Assembly: GCA_964484395.1 (NCBI GenBank) | Contig: CAZAFM010000012.1 | Coordinates: 1-35,300, forward strand | Length of the DNA: 35,300 nt | Origin: CAZAFM01 sp964484395 | Lineage (GTDB): Bacteria > Campylobacterota > Campylobacteria > Campylobacterales > CAZAFM01 | Direction: 5' to 3' | Shown here: positions 21,822 to 31,025 of the stretch, piece after piece | Position numbering within the stretch: the first letter of the stretch is position 1 | Layout of the letters: every line of letters begins with the position of its first letter | The notes under the pieces: generated by a model | Databases searched by the model: none | Told to the model about the DNA's origin: nothing | Seen by the model: only the letters and a program-made list of their open reading frames with translations | Translations under genes and position numbers: made by a program

Positions 21822-23542
21822 TGACTGATATAATTTTTTTAGCCATATCTGGGCTTGGGATATTTCTTTTTGGGATGAGTCTTCTTGAGGAGGGGCTAAA
21901 AAAAGCTGCAGGAAACCGCTTTAAGAGAATACTTAGAAACTCAACAAGTAGTATAGCTAAGTCAATAACTTTTGGTATGACCTCTACAGCTATTTTGCAA
22001 AGTAGTTCCGCTGTGACACTTATGGCACTCTCTTTTGTAGGAGCAAAGCTTATAACACTTGCTAGTGCAATAGGGATAATATATGGGTCAAACATAGGAA
22101 CAACAGTCACTGGATGGATAGTTGCATTTCTAGGTTTTGAGGTTGATATTGGGGGCTATTCACTTCTTTTTTTAGGGATAGGTGGGATTATTTTCACTTT
22201 TTATAAGAAAAACCCTAGATTAATGGCACTAGCTCAGATAATAGCTGGTTTTGGTATGGTTTTTTTGGGGTTAGAGTATCTAAAGGAGTCAGCATCTTTT
22301 GTTCAAGAGAGTTTTGATATAAGTAACTATCTTGGATATCCTCTTTTAGTCTATGTGCTTATAGGCTTCTTGCTAACTGCTATTATTCAGTCATCTTCTG
22401 CTGCTATTACTATAGTTTTAAGCGCACTGAACTCTGAGATTATCGGTTTTGAGATAGCAGCTGCTATGATTATAGGTACAAACATAGGAACCACTGCTAC
22501 TGCGGCTCTTGGCGCAATAGGTGGTAATAGTGACAAAAAAAGAGCAGCGCTTTCTCACTTTATTTTTAATTTTATTACAGCCTTTTTTGCTTTTGTTTTT
22601 ATACAGTTTTTGATAGATTTAACAGGTATTATACCAACTATTAGCGAGACACCAACTCTTAGACTTGTGATGTTTCATACTATCTTCAATGTTATAGGTG
22701 TTTTGCTTCTTTCGCCTTTTATTACCAAACTTGCTGAGCTTATGCAGAGGTTTTTTGCCCAGAAGGCTATTACTATTACTGAATATATAGATAAAGTCAA
22801 TATAGATGAAACAGATATAGCAATAGTTGCATACAAAAAAGAGGTTAGAAATCTTCTAAACAAAGTAATGGAGTTTGGGCTCTGTCAGTTCAATATAGAC
22901 CCGCGTGATGTGCTAGTAGAACACAAAAAAAGCTATATAGTTATGGCTAGTAGCCATATAACAACAGACTGTATGAAGCTATATGGAAATATCAAAAAAC
23001 TAGAGATAAAGATACTCCAATACTCCTCAGAATTATCTCAAAAACAGTTAAGCAAAAGCGAGTCTGAGGCCATAACAAACCTACTTGATAGTGTAAAAGA
23101 ACTTTCATACGCTACAAAAATGCTAAAAGATAGTTATCCAAATCTACAAAACTTTGAAGGAGATGATGGTTATTTAAAGGAGAGTTATCTTTTTTATAAG
23201 CAAAGAAGTATCAAGCTTTATGACTATGTAAGTAGGTATCTTGATGAGAATAGAGCTGATGATAGCCCTAAGGTATCTAAGGTGCTTGAAAGTCTCAAGA
23301 ATGAGTATGAAGACTTGATGAGCAAAATTCCAAAAGCTATGAAAAAATATAATCTAAAAGATAGTGATGGGGCAAGTGTTTTACATGTAAGCCGTGGTTT
23401 TATTGAGGCTACAGAGTCTATTATAGAGTCAATAGAGCTTTTTGTAAAAGTGGGGGACAGAATAGAGCAGATACAAAAGGGCAAGCAAAAGGATAGTGAA
23501 AAAACAGATACTCTTCAAGCAGAGGAAGATGGAAGTAAATAA
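21821..23542 (+). CDS. Na/Pi cotransporter family protein with PhoU-like tail
   Basis: 573 aa; ATG overlaps the preceding stop by 1 nt. The N-terminal half has about eight membrane segments and the two inverted QSSSA repeats that define the family (ILQSSSAVTLMAL and IIQSSSAAITIVL), each followed by an IGTNIGTT/YGSNIGTT stretch. The C-terminal half (about 340-560) is helical and PhoU-like. Members import phosphate with sodium. Codon use and packing match the surrounding core genes. The stop is followed within the same stretch by the start of the DUF389 gene. Confidence 0.92.
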   Translation: MTDIIFLAISGLGIFLFGMSLLEEGLKKAAGNRFKRILRNSTSSIAKSITFGMTSTAILQSSSAVTLMALSFVGAKLITLASAIGIIYGSNIGTTVTGWIVAFLGFEVDIGGYSLLFLGIGGIIFTFYKKNPRLMALAQIIAGFGMVFLGLEYLKESASFVQESFDISNYLGYPLLVYVLIGFLLTAIIQSSSAAITIVLSALNSEIIGFEIAAAMIIGTNIGTTATAALGAIGGNSDKKRAALSHFIFNFITAFFAFVFIQFLIDLTGIIPTISETPTLRLVMFHTIFNVIGVLLLSPFITKLAELMQRFFAQKAITITEYIDKVNIDETDIAIVAYKKEVRNLLNKVMEFGLCQFNIDPRDVLVEHKKSYIVMASSHITTDCMKLYGNIKKLEIKILQYSSELSQKQLSKSESEAITNLLDSVKELSYATKMLKDSYPNLQNFEGDDGYLKESYLFYKQRSIKLYDYVSRYLDENRADDSPKVSKVLESLKNEYEDLMSKIPKAMKKYNLKDSDGASVLHVSRGFIEATESIIESIELFVKVGDRIEQIQKGKQKDSEKTDTLQAEEDGSK

Positions 23543-25454
23543 CTCCATAAAAGAGTGCTTCTTAAAAGCCTATCTTCTCTATGAAGAGGAGTTTGAAACA
23601 CAAAAAGATAGAGCCTTGTCCCTAAGAGGCTCAAATCTAGAAGCTATTTTGATAGATGAATTTTTAGAAGAGAAAACTCTACCTAGTTCCCATCTAATCC
23701 TTATGCTCTCACTAGAAAACATAAAAAAAGTCATAAATAGAGCTCAAAACACAGAAACCAGTATAGCTATACTCCCTATAGGTTCGCTTTATAGTATAGC
23801 TGATATTTTTGATATACCAAAGGATTTTGAAAAAGCACTAGAGTTCTCTTTGCAAAAAAACATCCTTGAGGTAGATGTTCTTAGATGTGATTTGGGTCAA
23901 CAAGAGGAGATTGTTCTTTTCTCATCAAGAGTTGGGGAGTTTCCTTCTTTGGGGCTTAGTAGTAGCTCTATAAAAAGTAGTTCAAGACTAGAAGATATAA
24001 AGAACTTCTTTTCATACATAAAAGAGATGAAAAACCTACGACATTTTCGACTAAAAATAACCACAGCAAAAGATCAAGCCATAGAAAGTAGTGCGCTAGG
24101 TCTATACATTCTAGAGTATGACAACAAAAGCATAGCAGCAAAACTTCTAAAAGACTCACTTTTTGCCAAAGATGGAAAAGTGAGTGCTGTAATATCATCA
24201 CCTATTTCGATACTATCTTTTTTGTCATACTTTTTTAGTTCTACTTTCAAAAAGAGCGTAACTCTTAGTGATGGAGTAGGGTATGTTAAAAGTGAGTCTT
24301 TAAGCATAGAAACAGAACCAAAAATGAAACTTATCATAGATTCTAAAGAGATGGAGTATGAAAAGCTTAGGTTTTACACACAGAAAAAGTCACTTCTTTT
24401 AAATGTTGGTATAAAGTTCAAAGAGGCTCAAGTAAGTAAAGATGAAGACTCAAAAGACACTGTAAAAGTTGATAATATACCAAACATAGAGGATGTAGAG
24501 GCTATAGTAAAAAAACCACTCCCTTTTTTTAAAAGAGCAGGTGACAAACTCTTTGAGAGTGTTTTTACTACTTTAAGAGAAGATGCTTTATCCACAAATG
24601 CTTTTATTGTGATGATGTTTTTAAGCTCTTTTATTGCCACTCTTGGTATATTTTTGAATAGTGCCTCAGTAGTTATAGGTGCGATGCTTCTAGCACCACT
24701 TATGTCTCCTATTGTGTCTATGTCCATGGGTGTTCTTAGACGAGATAGAGTGCTTCTCAAAAACTCAGCTATATCTATAAGTATAGGGGTTGGAGTAGTT
24801 CTTTTTGCTTCATCTCTGCTAGCTTATCTGATGCCTTATCAAGAGATGACAGATGAGCTAAGAGCTAGACTTCATCCGACACTTCTTGATTTAGGGGTTG
24901 CTGTATTTAGTGGTATAGCAGCTGCATATACAAAATACAACAAAAAAGTCCTAAGTTCAGTAGCAGGAGTGGCTATAGCTGTAGCTCTTGTGCCTCCACT
25001 TGCTGTAGCAGGAATAGGTATAGGATGGATGGATGTACATGTATTTTTGAATGCTAGCTTGCTTTTTTTGAGTAACCTTTTTGGCATTATGCTTTTTTCA
25101 TCCCTCTCATTTCTGGCTTTTGGGTTTTCTCCAATCAAAAAAGCAACTTCTTTATGGATAACTGTGATAATTGTTTTTACCATCTCTATACCACTTTATT
25201 TCTCATTTCAGACCATACTTAATGAAGCTAAGCTCAAAAACTCTATAAAAAGTGTAACAATAGAGCTATCTAGTGGAAATAACGCCATTGTAGAAGATAT
25301 GCAGATATATCAAAGAGGTGAGGTTGATATAGTTAGAGTAACTATGCTTGTGCGAGGGGTTTTAAGCTCAAGTGATATAGAATTAATAAAAAATAGGCTA
25401 ATACAACTAGATAGTAGATACTCATACGAACTTCAGATAGTCTATCTACTCTAA
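23529..25454 (+). CDS. DUF389 membrane protein fused to a degenerate lipid-kinase-like domain
   Basis: 641 aa from the ATG at 23529, which has AGAGGAAG just upstream; an in-frame GTG at 23496 is less likely. The C-terminal part (about 350-560) is a DUF389 domain with several membrane segments (NAFIVMMFLSSFIATLGIF, VVIGAMLLAPLMSPIV, AVALVPPLAVAGIGIG). The N-terminal 330 residues resemble diacylglycerol kinase catalytic folds: TSIAILPIGSLYSIADIFDI parallels the LPxGTxNDxAR stretch, and KMKLIIDSKEMEYEKLRF parallels the C-terminal beta domain, but the nucleotide-binding GGDGT motif is not recognisable. DUF389 has no settled function. Confidence 0.8.
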   Translation: MEVNNSIKECFLKAYLLYEEEFETQKDRALSLRGSNLEAILIDEFLEEKTLPSSHLILMLSLENIKKVINRAQNTETSIAILPIGSLYSIADIFDIPKDFEKALEFSLQKNILEVDVLRCDLGQQEEIVLFSSRVGEFPSLGLSSSSIKSSSRLEDIKNFFSYIKEMKNLRHFRLKITTAKDQAIESSALGLYILEYDNKSIAAKLLKDSLFAKDGKVSAVISSPISILSFLSYFFSSTFKKSVTLSDGVGYVKSESLSIETEPKMKLIIDSKEMEYEKLRFYTQKKSLLLNVGIKFKEAQVSKDEDSKDTVKVDNIPNIEDVEAIVKKPLPFFKRAGDKLFESVFTTLREDALSTNAFIVMMFLSSFIATLGIFLNSASVVIGAMLLAPLMSPIVSMSMGVLRRDRVLLKNSAISISIGVGVVLFASSLLAYLMPYQEMTDELRARLHPTLLDLGVAVFSGIAAAYTKYNKKVLSSVAGVAIAVALVPPLAVAGIGIGWMDVHVFLNASLLFLSNLFGIMLFSSLSFLAFGFSPIKKATSLWITVIIVFTISIPLYFSFQTILNEAKLKNSIKSVTIELSSGNNAIVEDMQIYQRGEVDIVRVTMLVRGVLSSSDIELIKNRLIQLDSRYSYELQIVYLL

Positions 25455-25489
25455 ATTTATGATTTTTGAGCTTATAAAGTTAAAAAAGA

Positions 25490-25545
25490 TATAATTTTGT
25501 GTATAATAATCAAAACTAGCTTATTGCTATAAGCTTTAAAAAGGA
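25490..25545 (+). promoter_or_regulatory. Promoter and leader hairpin of the small membrane protein gene
   Basis: Two TATAAT boxes (25490-25495 and 25502-25507) are followed by a perfect hairpin AGCTTAT-TGCT-ATAAGCT (25518-25535) and the ribosome binding site AAGGAG (25540-25545) of the gene at 25553. The hairpin would lie in the 5' leader. Confidence 0.5.
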
Positions 25546-25552
25546 GTTTTGG

Positions 25553-25774
25553 ATGGGCTTTTTTGGACATTTTGGCGTAGTTGTTCTTGGGTTCCTTATT
25601 GGTATGGTGCCGGCTTTTTTGGCGTGGATGTCGTGGGAGAGAGAGGCTGTAGAAGCAAAAGGCAATACTCTTAAAGGAGCTAGTGCTTTTAGGTATTCTG
25701 TTGCAAGTATAGGGTTTGTACTATCTTTTGTGCTCTGTTTTGCTCTTACTTTTGTACCATCACTTTCTAGCTAG
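25553..25774 (+). CDS. Small two-pass membrane protein, unknown function
   Basis: 73 aa, ATG with AAGGAG. Two hydrophobic segments (FGVVVLGFLIGMVPAFLAW and ASIGFVLSFVLCFALTFV) flank a short charged loop (SWEREAVEAKGN). No family recognised. It precedes, by 12 bp, the receiver/GGDEF/PilZ-like gene and has its own promoter-like sequence. A strong ribosome binding site and coding-like composition support that it is real. Confidence 0.65.
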   Translation: MGFFGHFGVVVLGFLIGMVPAFLAWMSWEREAVEAKGNTLKGASAFRYSVASIGFVLSFVLCFALTFVPSLSS

Positions 25775-25786
25775 GGTATCCTAGCT
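25769..25786 (+). other. Perfect hairpin overlapping a stop and abutting a GTG start
   Basis: AGCTAGG-GTAT-CCTAGCT forms a 7-bp stem, with the GTG of the next gene beginning on the following base (25787). It covers the stop codon of the small membrane protein gene. There is no T-run, so termination is unlikely; it may limit translation initiation at 25787. Confidence 0.5.
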
Positions 25787-27682
25787 GTGAAGGATTCTCT
25801 CTCTTATTTCTCGAATTTTTATGTTTCATATATTTCTAATGACAGTAAAAATAGCATTCTTACATCGTTTTCTAAAAAAATATGGAACAAGCTTACAAAG
25901 TTTGATTTTGATGATTTTTGTGAAAAAAAGAATGAAAAAAAGACCCATTTAACCATTTTTGCTATAGATAATCTTGATGAAGAACGCCTCAGACTTTTAG
26001 AGATTGCTATAAAAAAATCTCCAAGCTGGGAGTATATACTTTTTACTGATAGTTCAAACGATAGTTCTGTACTTCGCTTTGGTATTAAGAATAGATTTTC
26101 TGACATTATTCCAAAAGAGTCCTCTCAGCGTGATATATATGAAGCGTATAAAAAGGTCCTGCAGTCACTTCTTAAAAAGAAAAAAGAGAAGCAGAAAATG
26201 AGGATTTATGAGAAAGTAGTAAATAATTCTGGATATTCTTTTTTTATGACAAAAGATGACAAATCTATTTTTTATACTGGTAGGGCTGGAGATAGCTGTC
26301 CTGTTGAGGACTTTAAAGCTCTTGTTTCTGAGAAAAAAAGTGGGCTTGTTGCAAGCAGTGAGGGGTTAGAGCTTTTTCAAAAAGTAGCATGGGATGAGTT
26401 AAAAGATGAGATGTATCTAGTAAATATATCAAAACTTAACTCTCAAAATGAAAATATTGGCTCTTGTATAAAGCTAGACAAATCTCTAAAAAACGCACTT
26501 ATAAAAAAAGATAGTCTAAACCGTCTAAACTTCATTGAGGTGCTAAAAGATGCGCTTATTACTCAAAATGTTTCAGAAGAGAGTCTTTTTATATCATGCA
26601 TAAAAGTCCAAAACTCAAATTCTATAATTTCAGAGTTTGGTAATGACTCATACTACTCTTTTACAAGAGAGCTTCTAGATGTATGTAAACAAGAGCTACA
26701 CAAAGAATCAATCGCTACTTTCTGGCAGGGCGATTATCTAGTGATACTACTATATCAAAACAATCCAAAGGAGATAACTGATAATGTAGATAGTCTTTTT
26801 GATAAGCTACAGTATGAGAAGTTTGAAAAAGATATTACACCCTTTTTGGATCTCTATATTTTAAAAATAAATGAACTTGATTTAAATGCTACTGTAAAGC
26901 TTATTGAGAAGTTTTATGATAAAAGCTACGGTGAAAGTGAAATAGAAAATATACTTCTAAGAAAGTCCACTTTCGCAACACTAGACACGGATGACAGAGA
27001 TAAAACAATGTACTACATAGAAAATATATATCTTAAAAAACACCCTATAAAGCTACTAAACATCTATAAAGGACTAAGTGTAAACACCTCTTCATCTATC
27101 ATAAAAATAGCAGATGATGGTATTTATGTAAGGACTGAGAAGCTTCAAAAGTATGCTATGTATCTAGAAAGAGGCGTAGTAATGCAGTCTCCAAGTCTGC
27201 CAAAAGAGATATATGCTGAAGTGAAGTATGTAGATGGAAGTGACTCTTATGCTATTTTGACAAATCCAGTTTTTATGGAGTTTACAGCAAATAACCGTAC
27301 ATACGCAAGAGTACAGTGTGATGCTAGGATACCAACAGTGATAACCTCAGCTAAACACTCATATACTGGAGAGATGCTAGATATGTCCGTCAAGGCTCTA
27401 GCAGTAAGGTACAAAAGTAATATCACAAAGTCAATATTAAACCATAAAGCAAAGATGACATTTTCACTTCCAAATAAAAAAAGTGAAACAGGACTTGATA
27501 GACTAGAAATCGAGGGAAGTATAGTAGCTATCATAAATATCGAGAATTACACCAAAGTAGTTGTAAATATAACTCCTGATGTAACCAATGAAGCAAAACT
27601 CTTAGAGTACATCTACAAAAGACAAAAAGAGCTCATAATGGAGTTAAAAAAGCTAGGTAGTGTTTCTTTTGGAGCAAAATAG
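25787..27682 (+). CDS. Degenerate receiver/GGDEF-like protein with C-terminal PilZ domain
   Basis: 631 aa, GTG start with a weak ribosome binding site. Residues about 50-140 resemble a response-regulator receiver fold (HLTIFAIDNLDEERLRLLEIA, RFSDIIPKESSQRDIYEA) without the usual Asp/Lys pattern. Residues about 250-390 resemble a GGDEF domain, with TFWQGDYLVILLYQN in place of the RxGGDEF active loop, so cyclase activity is not expected. The C-terminus carries PilZ signatures: RTYAR as RxxxR and DMSVKALAV as the D/NxSxxG-type motif with Ala for Gly, suggesting c-di-GMP binding or a derived role. Three bp precede the response regulator gene. Confidence 0.65.
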   Translation: MKDSLSYFSNFYVSYISNDSKNSILTSFSKKIWNKLTKFDFDDFCEKKNEKKTHLTIFAIDNLDEERLRLLEIAIKKSPSWEYILFTDSSNDSSVLRFGIKNRFSDIIPKESSQRDIYEAYKKVLQSLLKKKKEKQKMRIYEKVVNNSGYSFFMTKDDKSIFYTGRAGDSCPVEDFKALVSEKKSGLVASSEGLELFQKVAWDELKDEMYLVNISKLNSQNENIGSCIKLDKSLKNALIKKDSLNRLNFIEVLKDALITQNVSEESLFISCIKVQNSNSIISEFGNDSYYSFTRELLDVCKQELHKESIATFWQGDYLVILLYQNNPKEITDNVDSLFDKLQYEKFEKDITPFLDLYILKINELDLNATVKLIEKFYDKSYGESEIENILLRKSTFATLDTDDRDKTMYYIENIYLKKHPIKLLNIYKGLSVNTSSSIIKIADDGIYVRTEKLQKYAMYLERGVVMQSPSLPKEIYAEVKYVDGSDSYAILTNPVFMEFTANNRTYARVQCDARIPTVITSAKHSYTGEMLDMSVKALAVRYKSNITKSILNHKAKMTFSLPNKKSETGLDRLEIEGSIVAIINIENYTKVVVNITPDVTNEAKLLEYIYKRQKELIMELKKLGSVSFGAK

Positions 27683-27685
27683 AGC

Positions 27686-28336
27686 GTGAGAATACTCTAT
27701 TTAGAAGATGACCTCCTTTTTGGAGAGTCTGTAGCCGAACTTCTAGAAGATAGTGGCTTTAGCGTTGAATTGGTGAAAACTGTGGATAGAGTTTTAGAGG
27801 CTACTTTTAAAGAGAGTTATGATCTGTATTTGTTTGATATCAATCTACCTGATGGAAGTGGTATAAAACTTCTTGATGATTTAAAAAAAGGTGGTGATAA
27901 GACCCCTTCTCTTTTTTTAACATCTTTTAAAGATAGCCAAACGCTTTTAAAAGGTTTTAAATCAGGCTGTGATGACTATATAAAAAAGCCTTGTGACCCA
28001 GATGAGCTTCTTGTTCGCATAAATGCTATTTTAAGAAGAAGTGGGAAACTTGATAGTAAGAGGAGTTTTTGCGGATATGAGATAGATATAAAAAGTAGAG
28101 TTGCTTATAAAGATGGGCATGCTTTAGATGTGCCAAAGAAGATTTTTAATCTTATGGAGGTTTTTTCAGAAAACCCAGATAGTGTAGTCACTCAGGACCT
28201 AATAGCATCTAGACTTTGGGATATAGATGAAGAACCTAGCTTTGGGGCTATTAGGGTTTATATAAACAAGCTAAATAAACTGCTAGAAGGAAAGAAAATC
28301 ACCAATATAAAAGGGGTGGGTTATAGACTCAGCTAG
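27686..28336 (+). CDS. OmpR-family response regulator
   Basis: 216 aa, GTG start 3 bp after the previous stop with GGAG upstream. N-terminal receiver: acidic pair in YLEDD, phosphoacceptor Asp in YLFDINLPDGSG, Thr/Ser in FLTSF and Lys in YIKKPC. C-terminal winged helix: DSVVTQDLIASRLWD and RVYINKLNKLLEG..ITNIKGVGYRL, the OmpR/PhoB pattern. It should bind DNA on phosphorylation by the adjacent histidine kinase. Confidence 0.92.
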   Translation: MRILYLEDDLLFGESVAELLEDSGFSVELVKTVDRVLEATFKESYDLYLFDINLPDGSGIKLLDDLKKGGDKTPSLFLTSFKDSQTLLKGFKSGCDDYIKKPCDPDELLVRINAILRRSGKLDSKRSFCGYEIDIKSRVAYKDGHALDVPKKIFNLMEVFSENPDSVVTQDLIASRLWDIDEEPSFGAIRVYINKLNKLLEGKKITNIKGVGYRLS

Positions 28337-28379
28337 TAAAAAGAGTATTAAACTACTAAATCTTATAGTTATTATATTT

Positions 28380-29189
28380 GTGATTCTTGTGGTGTTTTTT
28401 GTACAAGCACTACTAGAGGGGTATCTTAGGGAAAGTGGTTTTGGAGAATATCTTTCATATTTTGTGGCTTTTTTGTCTGGAGTGTGGATATATGTATTTC
28501 TCTCTGAGTCGATTTTTGACTCATTTTATCGCTCCAAAGAGCGTATAGATAGACTTATTACAAACTCTTTACATGAACTAAACACCCCAATAGCTACAAT
28601 ATCCCTAAACCTATCAATGCTAAAAAAAACTGTAAAAAGTGAAAAAGAAGCTAGATTTCTACAGAGAATAGAAGAAGCTTCAAAATCCCTCTTAAACCTC
28701 TATCATAAGATGGAGTATAGACTAAAAAAAGAGGTAAGCTCTTTAAAAGAGGAGGTCTTTTTTGTCAGTGAAGTATTAGAAGAGTCAATAAGAAAATTTA
28801 CAGATATAAAAGGTAGTATAGAAATAACCACAAGCATTCAAGATAATATTGCTCTAAAGTGTAGTAAAGATGGCTTTGAAGAGGTGCTAGATAATCTAAT
28901 ATCAAATGCAATCAAGTATAATAGGATAGGTGGAACTGTACTTATAGAGTGCAAAGACTCGATAATTTGTATAAAAGATAGCGGTCAGGGTATAGATACA
29001 AAAAACCTTTTTGACATATTTGAACGATATTATCAAGATAATAGTTCCAATCAGGGGTTTGGCATTGGACTTAGTATTGTTAAAGAGTTTTGTGATAAAA
29101 ACTCTATAATAATTAGCATCGATTCTAGGCAAGATGTGGGAAGTTCATTTTGTCTGGATCTCTCATCTATAAAAGTAAAGGCAAGTTAA
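28380..29189 (+). CDS. Membrane histidine kinase
   Basis: 269 aa from GTG 28380. Two short membrane segments, a phosphoacceptor His in LHELNTPIAT, the N box DNLISNAIKYN, and catalytic GQGID / GFGIGLSIVKEF motifs. There is almost no periplasmic domain. The start is uncertain: no ribosome binding site precedes 28380, which would cut the first membrane helix, while the frame stays open upstream with a natural-looking N-terminus (SASKKSIKLLNLIVIIF) but no ATG/GTG/TTG. A rare ATT start at 28347, preceded by AAAGAG, is possible. Confidence 0.85.
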   Translation: MILVVFFVQALLEGYLRESGFGEYLSYFVAFLSGVWIYVFLSESIFDSFYRSKERIDRLITNSLHELNTPIATISLNLSMLKKTVKSEKEARFLQRIEEASKSLLNLYHKMEYRLKKEVSSLKEEVFFVSEVLEESIRKFTDIKGSIEITTSIQDNIALKCSKDGFEEVLDNLISNAIKYNRIGGTVLIECKDSIICIKDSGQGIDTKNLFDIFERYYQDNSSNQGFGIGLSIVKEFCDKNSIIISIDSRQDVGSSFCLDLSSIKVKAS

Positions 29190-29900
29190 GTGGAAGCAAT
29201 AAATCTTTTTTCAATTATAACAATAGCTTTTCTAGGCTCTTTTGGGCATTGTATAGGTATGTGTGGAGGCATAGTTATAGCTTATTCAAGTATAAAAGTG
29301 TCAAAAGAGTGGAGTAGATATAAGCAGAGTATGGCACACATATTATACTCACTTGGAAGGGTTAGTACATACGCCATAATTGGAGCACTATTTGGCTTCT
29401 TAGGGAGTGCCTTTGCTTTTGATAATGTATCAAATGGTATTTTGCTTATTATAGCTTCTGTAGTTATGATACTAGCTGGGGTTTCGCTACTAGGGAAGAT
29501 AAAGTTTCTAACTTTCATAGAGCACTCCGTATCAAAAACAGGTTGGTACCAAAGAAGTTTCAAAAAACTTCTACACTCAAACTCTCTTGGCTCTTTTTAT
29601 GCTCTAGGTGCTCTAAATGGGCTTCTGCCTTGTGGTTTTGTCTACTTTTTTGCAATTGCCGCTGCTGGGAGTGCAAGTCCCTTGTGGGGGGCTGTTATAA
29701 TGGCTGTCTTTGGATTAAGTACCATACCTGCTCTTTTTGGACTTGGATTTTTTGTAGGTGTGGCATCTCAAGGCTCTTTTAGAAATCTCATGATAAAGCT
29801 AGCTGCAGTTGCTGTGATAGTCTATGGGCTTATAACTCTATATGATGGCGTAGCTTTTTTAACTGATCCTTCAAAATCAATCCTCAGTTGCCATGAGTGA
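29190..29900 (+). CDS. TauE/DsbD_2-type membrane protein
   Basis: 236 aa, GTG start directly after the kinase stop. About six membrane segments. The motifs GSFGHCIGMCGGIV near the N-terminus and NGLLPCGFVYFFA in the second half define the family often annotated as sulfite exporter TauE/SafE or DsbD transmembrane-like, many of which act in copper handling or cytochrome oxidase maturation. Conserved Cys residues in both halves are consistent with thiol or copper chemistry. Its 3' end overlaps the convergent flavoprotein gene by 24 bp. Confidence 0.82.
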   Translation: MEAINLFSIITIAFLGSFGHCIGMCGGIVIAYSSIKVSKEWSRYKQSMAHILYSLGRVSTYAIIGALFGFLGSAFAFDNVSNGILLIIASVVMILAGVSLLGKIKFLTFIEHSVSKTGWYQRSFKKLLHSNSLGSFYALGALNGLLPCGFVYFFAIAAAGSASPLWGAVIMAVFGLSTIPALFGLGFFVGVASQGSFRNLMIKLAAVAVIVYGLITLYDGVAFLTDPSKSILSCHE

Positions 29901-31022
29901 GTGAGCAGCTATATAAGCAGAAGTTGCACACCACTGCAGGTTGTATCCTCCTAGTTCTCCACTGACATCTAGTACCTCACCTATGAAGTAGAGGTTTTTT
30001 TGTAGTTTGCTTTCCATAGTTTCTGAATCTATGTTTTCTGTACTTACTCCACCTTTTGTAATCTCAGCCTTAGAAAAGCCAAAATTCCCCGCTGGGGAGA
30101 GTTTGTAGTTATGAATAGTATTTAGCTTTTCTATTTCTTGAGGACTTAACTCAATTGCTTTTTTGTCATCTAGCCCTATAGAATTTAAAAACTCTTTGAT
30201 AAATCTTTTTGGTAGTGGTAGGAGGGTTGAAATCTGTTTTTTTGAGTTTCTGAGTATATTAATAGTGCTAGTTTTTGGCAAAAAATCTATCTCTAAAGAG
30301 CCTTTTTCAAAGTATAAAGATGCGTTCAAGGCTACAGGACCGCTAAATCCTTTATGGGTAAAAAGTATCATACCTTTAAAGATTTTATCTTTGTATGTTA
30401 GTTTGCAAAAAATAGATATACCACTTAGATTTTTAAACCAAAACTGCTCTTTTTGCACAGTAAAACCAACAAGGGCAGGTTTTGGTGTGACTATCTTATG
30501 GTTAAATTTTTTTGCAATATCATAACCTATACTAGATACTCCTAATGCTTCATAGCTTATACCGCCACTTGCTATGACAATATGCTTGGCATTGAAGCTT
30601 TTGCTGCTTGTTTTTATTATGAAGTGATCAGTGTATTCTATATCTATAACCTTTGTGTTGTTTATGAGCTTTCCAGATTGGGATTTTTTTAGCACCTCTA
30701 TAAGCTTTGAAGAGGTTTTGAAAAAGTACTGACCCGGCACTACTCTATCATCTCTAAAGACTTCAAGAGCACTATTTTTTAAAAACAGTAATAAAGAGTT
30801 CTTGTTGTAATGTTTGAAGGAGTTGGCTATAAACTCTCTATCTCCAAGATAGTTTTTTTCGCTTAAAAAAGCGTTTGTAATATTGCATTTTCCACCACCA
30901 CTAATTGCTAGTTTTTGAGCTAATTTCTCTGAGGCTTCTAGTATGACATACTCTCTATTTTTGATAAAAGTTCCAAAAAAAAGAGCAGAAGCACCACCGC
31001 CAATGACAACTATATCTAACAT
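29877..31022 (-). CDS. HI0933/YhiN-family flavoprotein
   Basis: 381 aa, ATG start 3 bp after the flhA stop. N-terminal FAD-binding motif VVIGGGASALFFGTF, the family marker ISGGGKCNITN, HIVIASGGISYEALG and a C-terminal FIGEVLDVSGELGGYNLQWC ending, which together define HI0933-like (YhiN) proteins. They bind FAD; their physiological reaction is not established. It is probably co-transcribed with flhA. Confidence 0.9.
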   Translation of the reverse strand: MLDIVVIGGGASALFFGTFIKNREYVILEASEKLAQKLAISGGGKCNITNAFLSEKNYLGDREFIANSFKHYNKNSLLLFLKNSALEVFRDDRVVPGQYFFKTSSKLIEVLKKSQSGKLINNTKVIDIEYTDHFIIKTSSKSFNAKHIVIASGGISYEALGVSSIGYDIAKKFNHKIVTPKPALVGFTVQKEQFWFKNLSGISIFCKLTYKDKIFKGMILFTHKGFSGPVALNASLYFEKGSLEIDFLPKTSTINILRNSKKQISTLLPLPKRFIKEFLNSIGLDDKKAIELSPQEIEKLNTIHNYKLSPAGNFGFSKAEITKGGVSTENIDSETMESKLQKNLYFIGEVLDVSGELGGYNLQWCATSAYIAAHSLMATED

Positions 31023-31025
31023 ACT

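Noticed and set aside
29543..29782. Cys- and Trp-rich plus-strand frame of 79 codons
   Set aside because: It is an alternate frame inside the TauE/DsbD_2-type gene; its composition is an artefact of frame shift.
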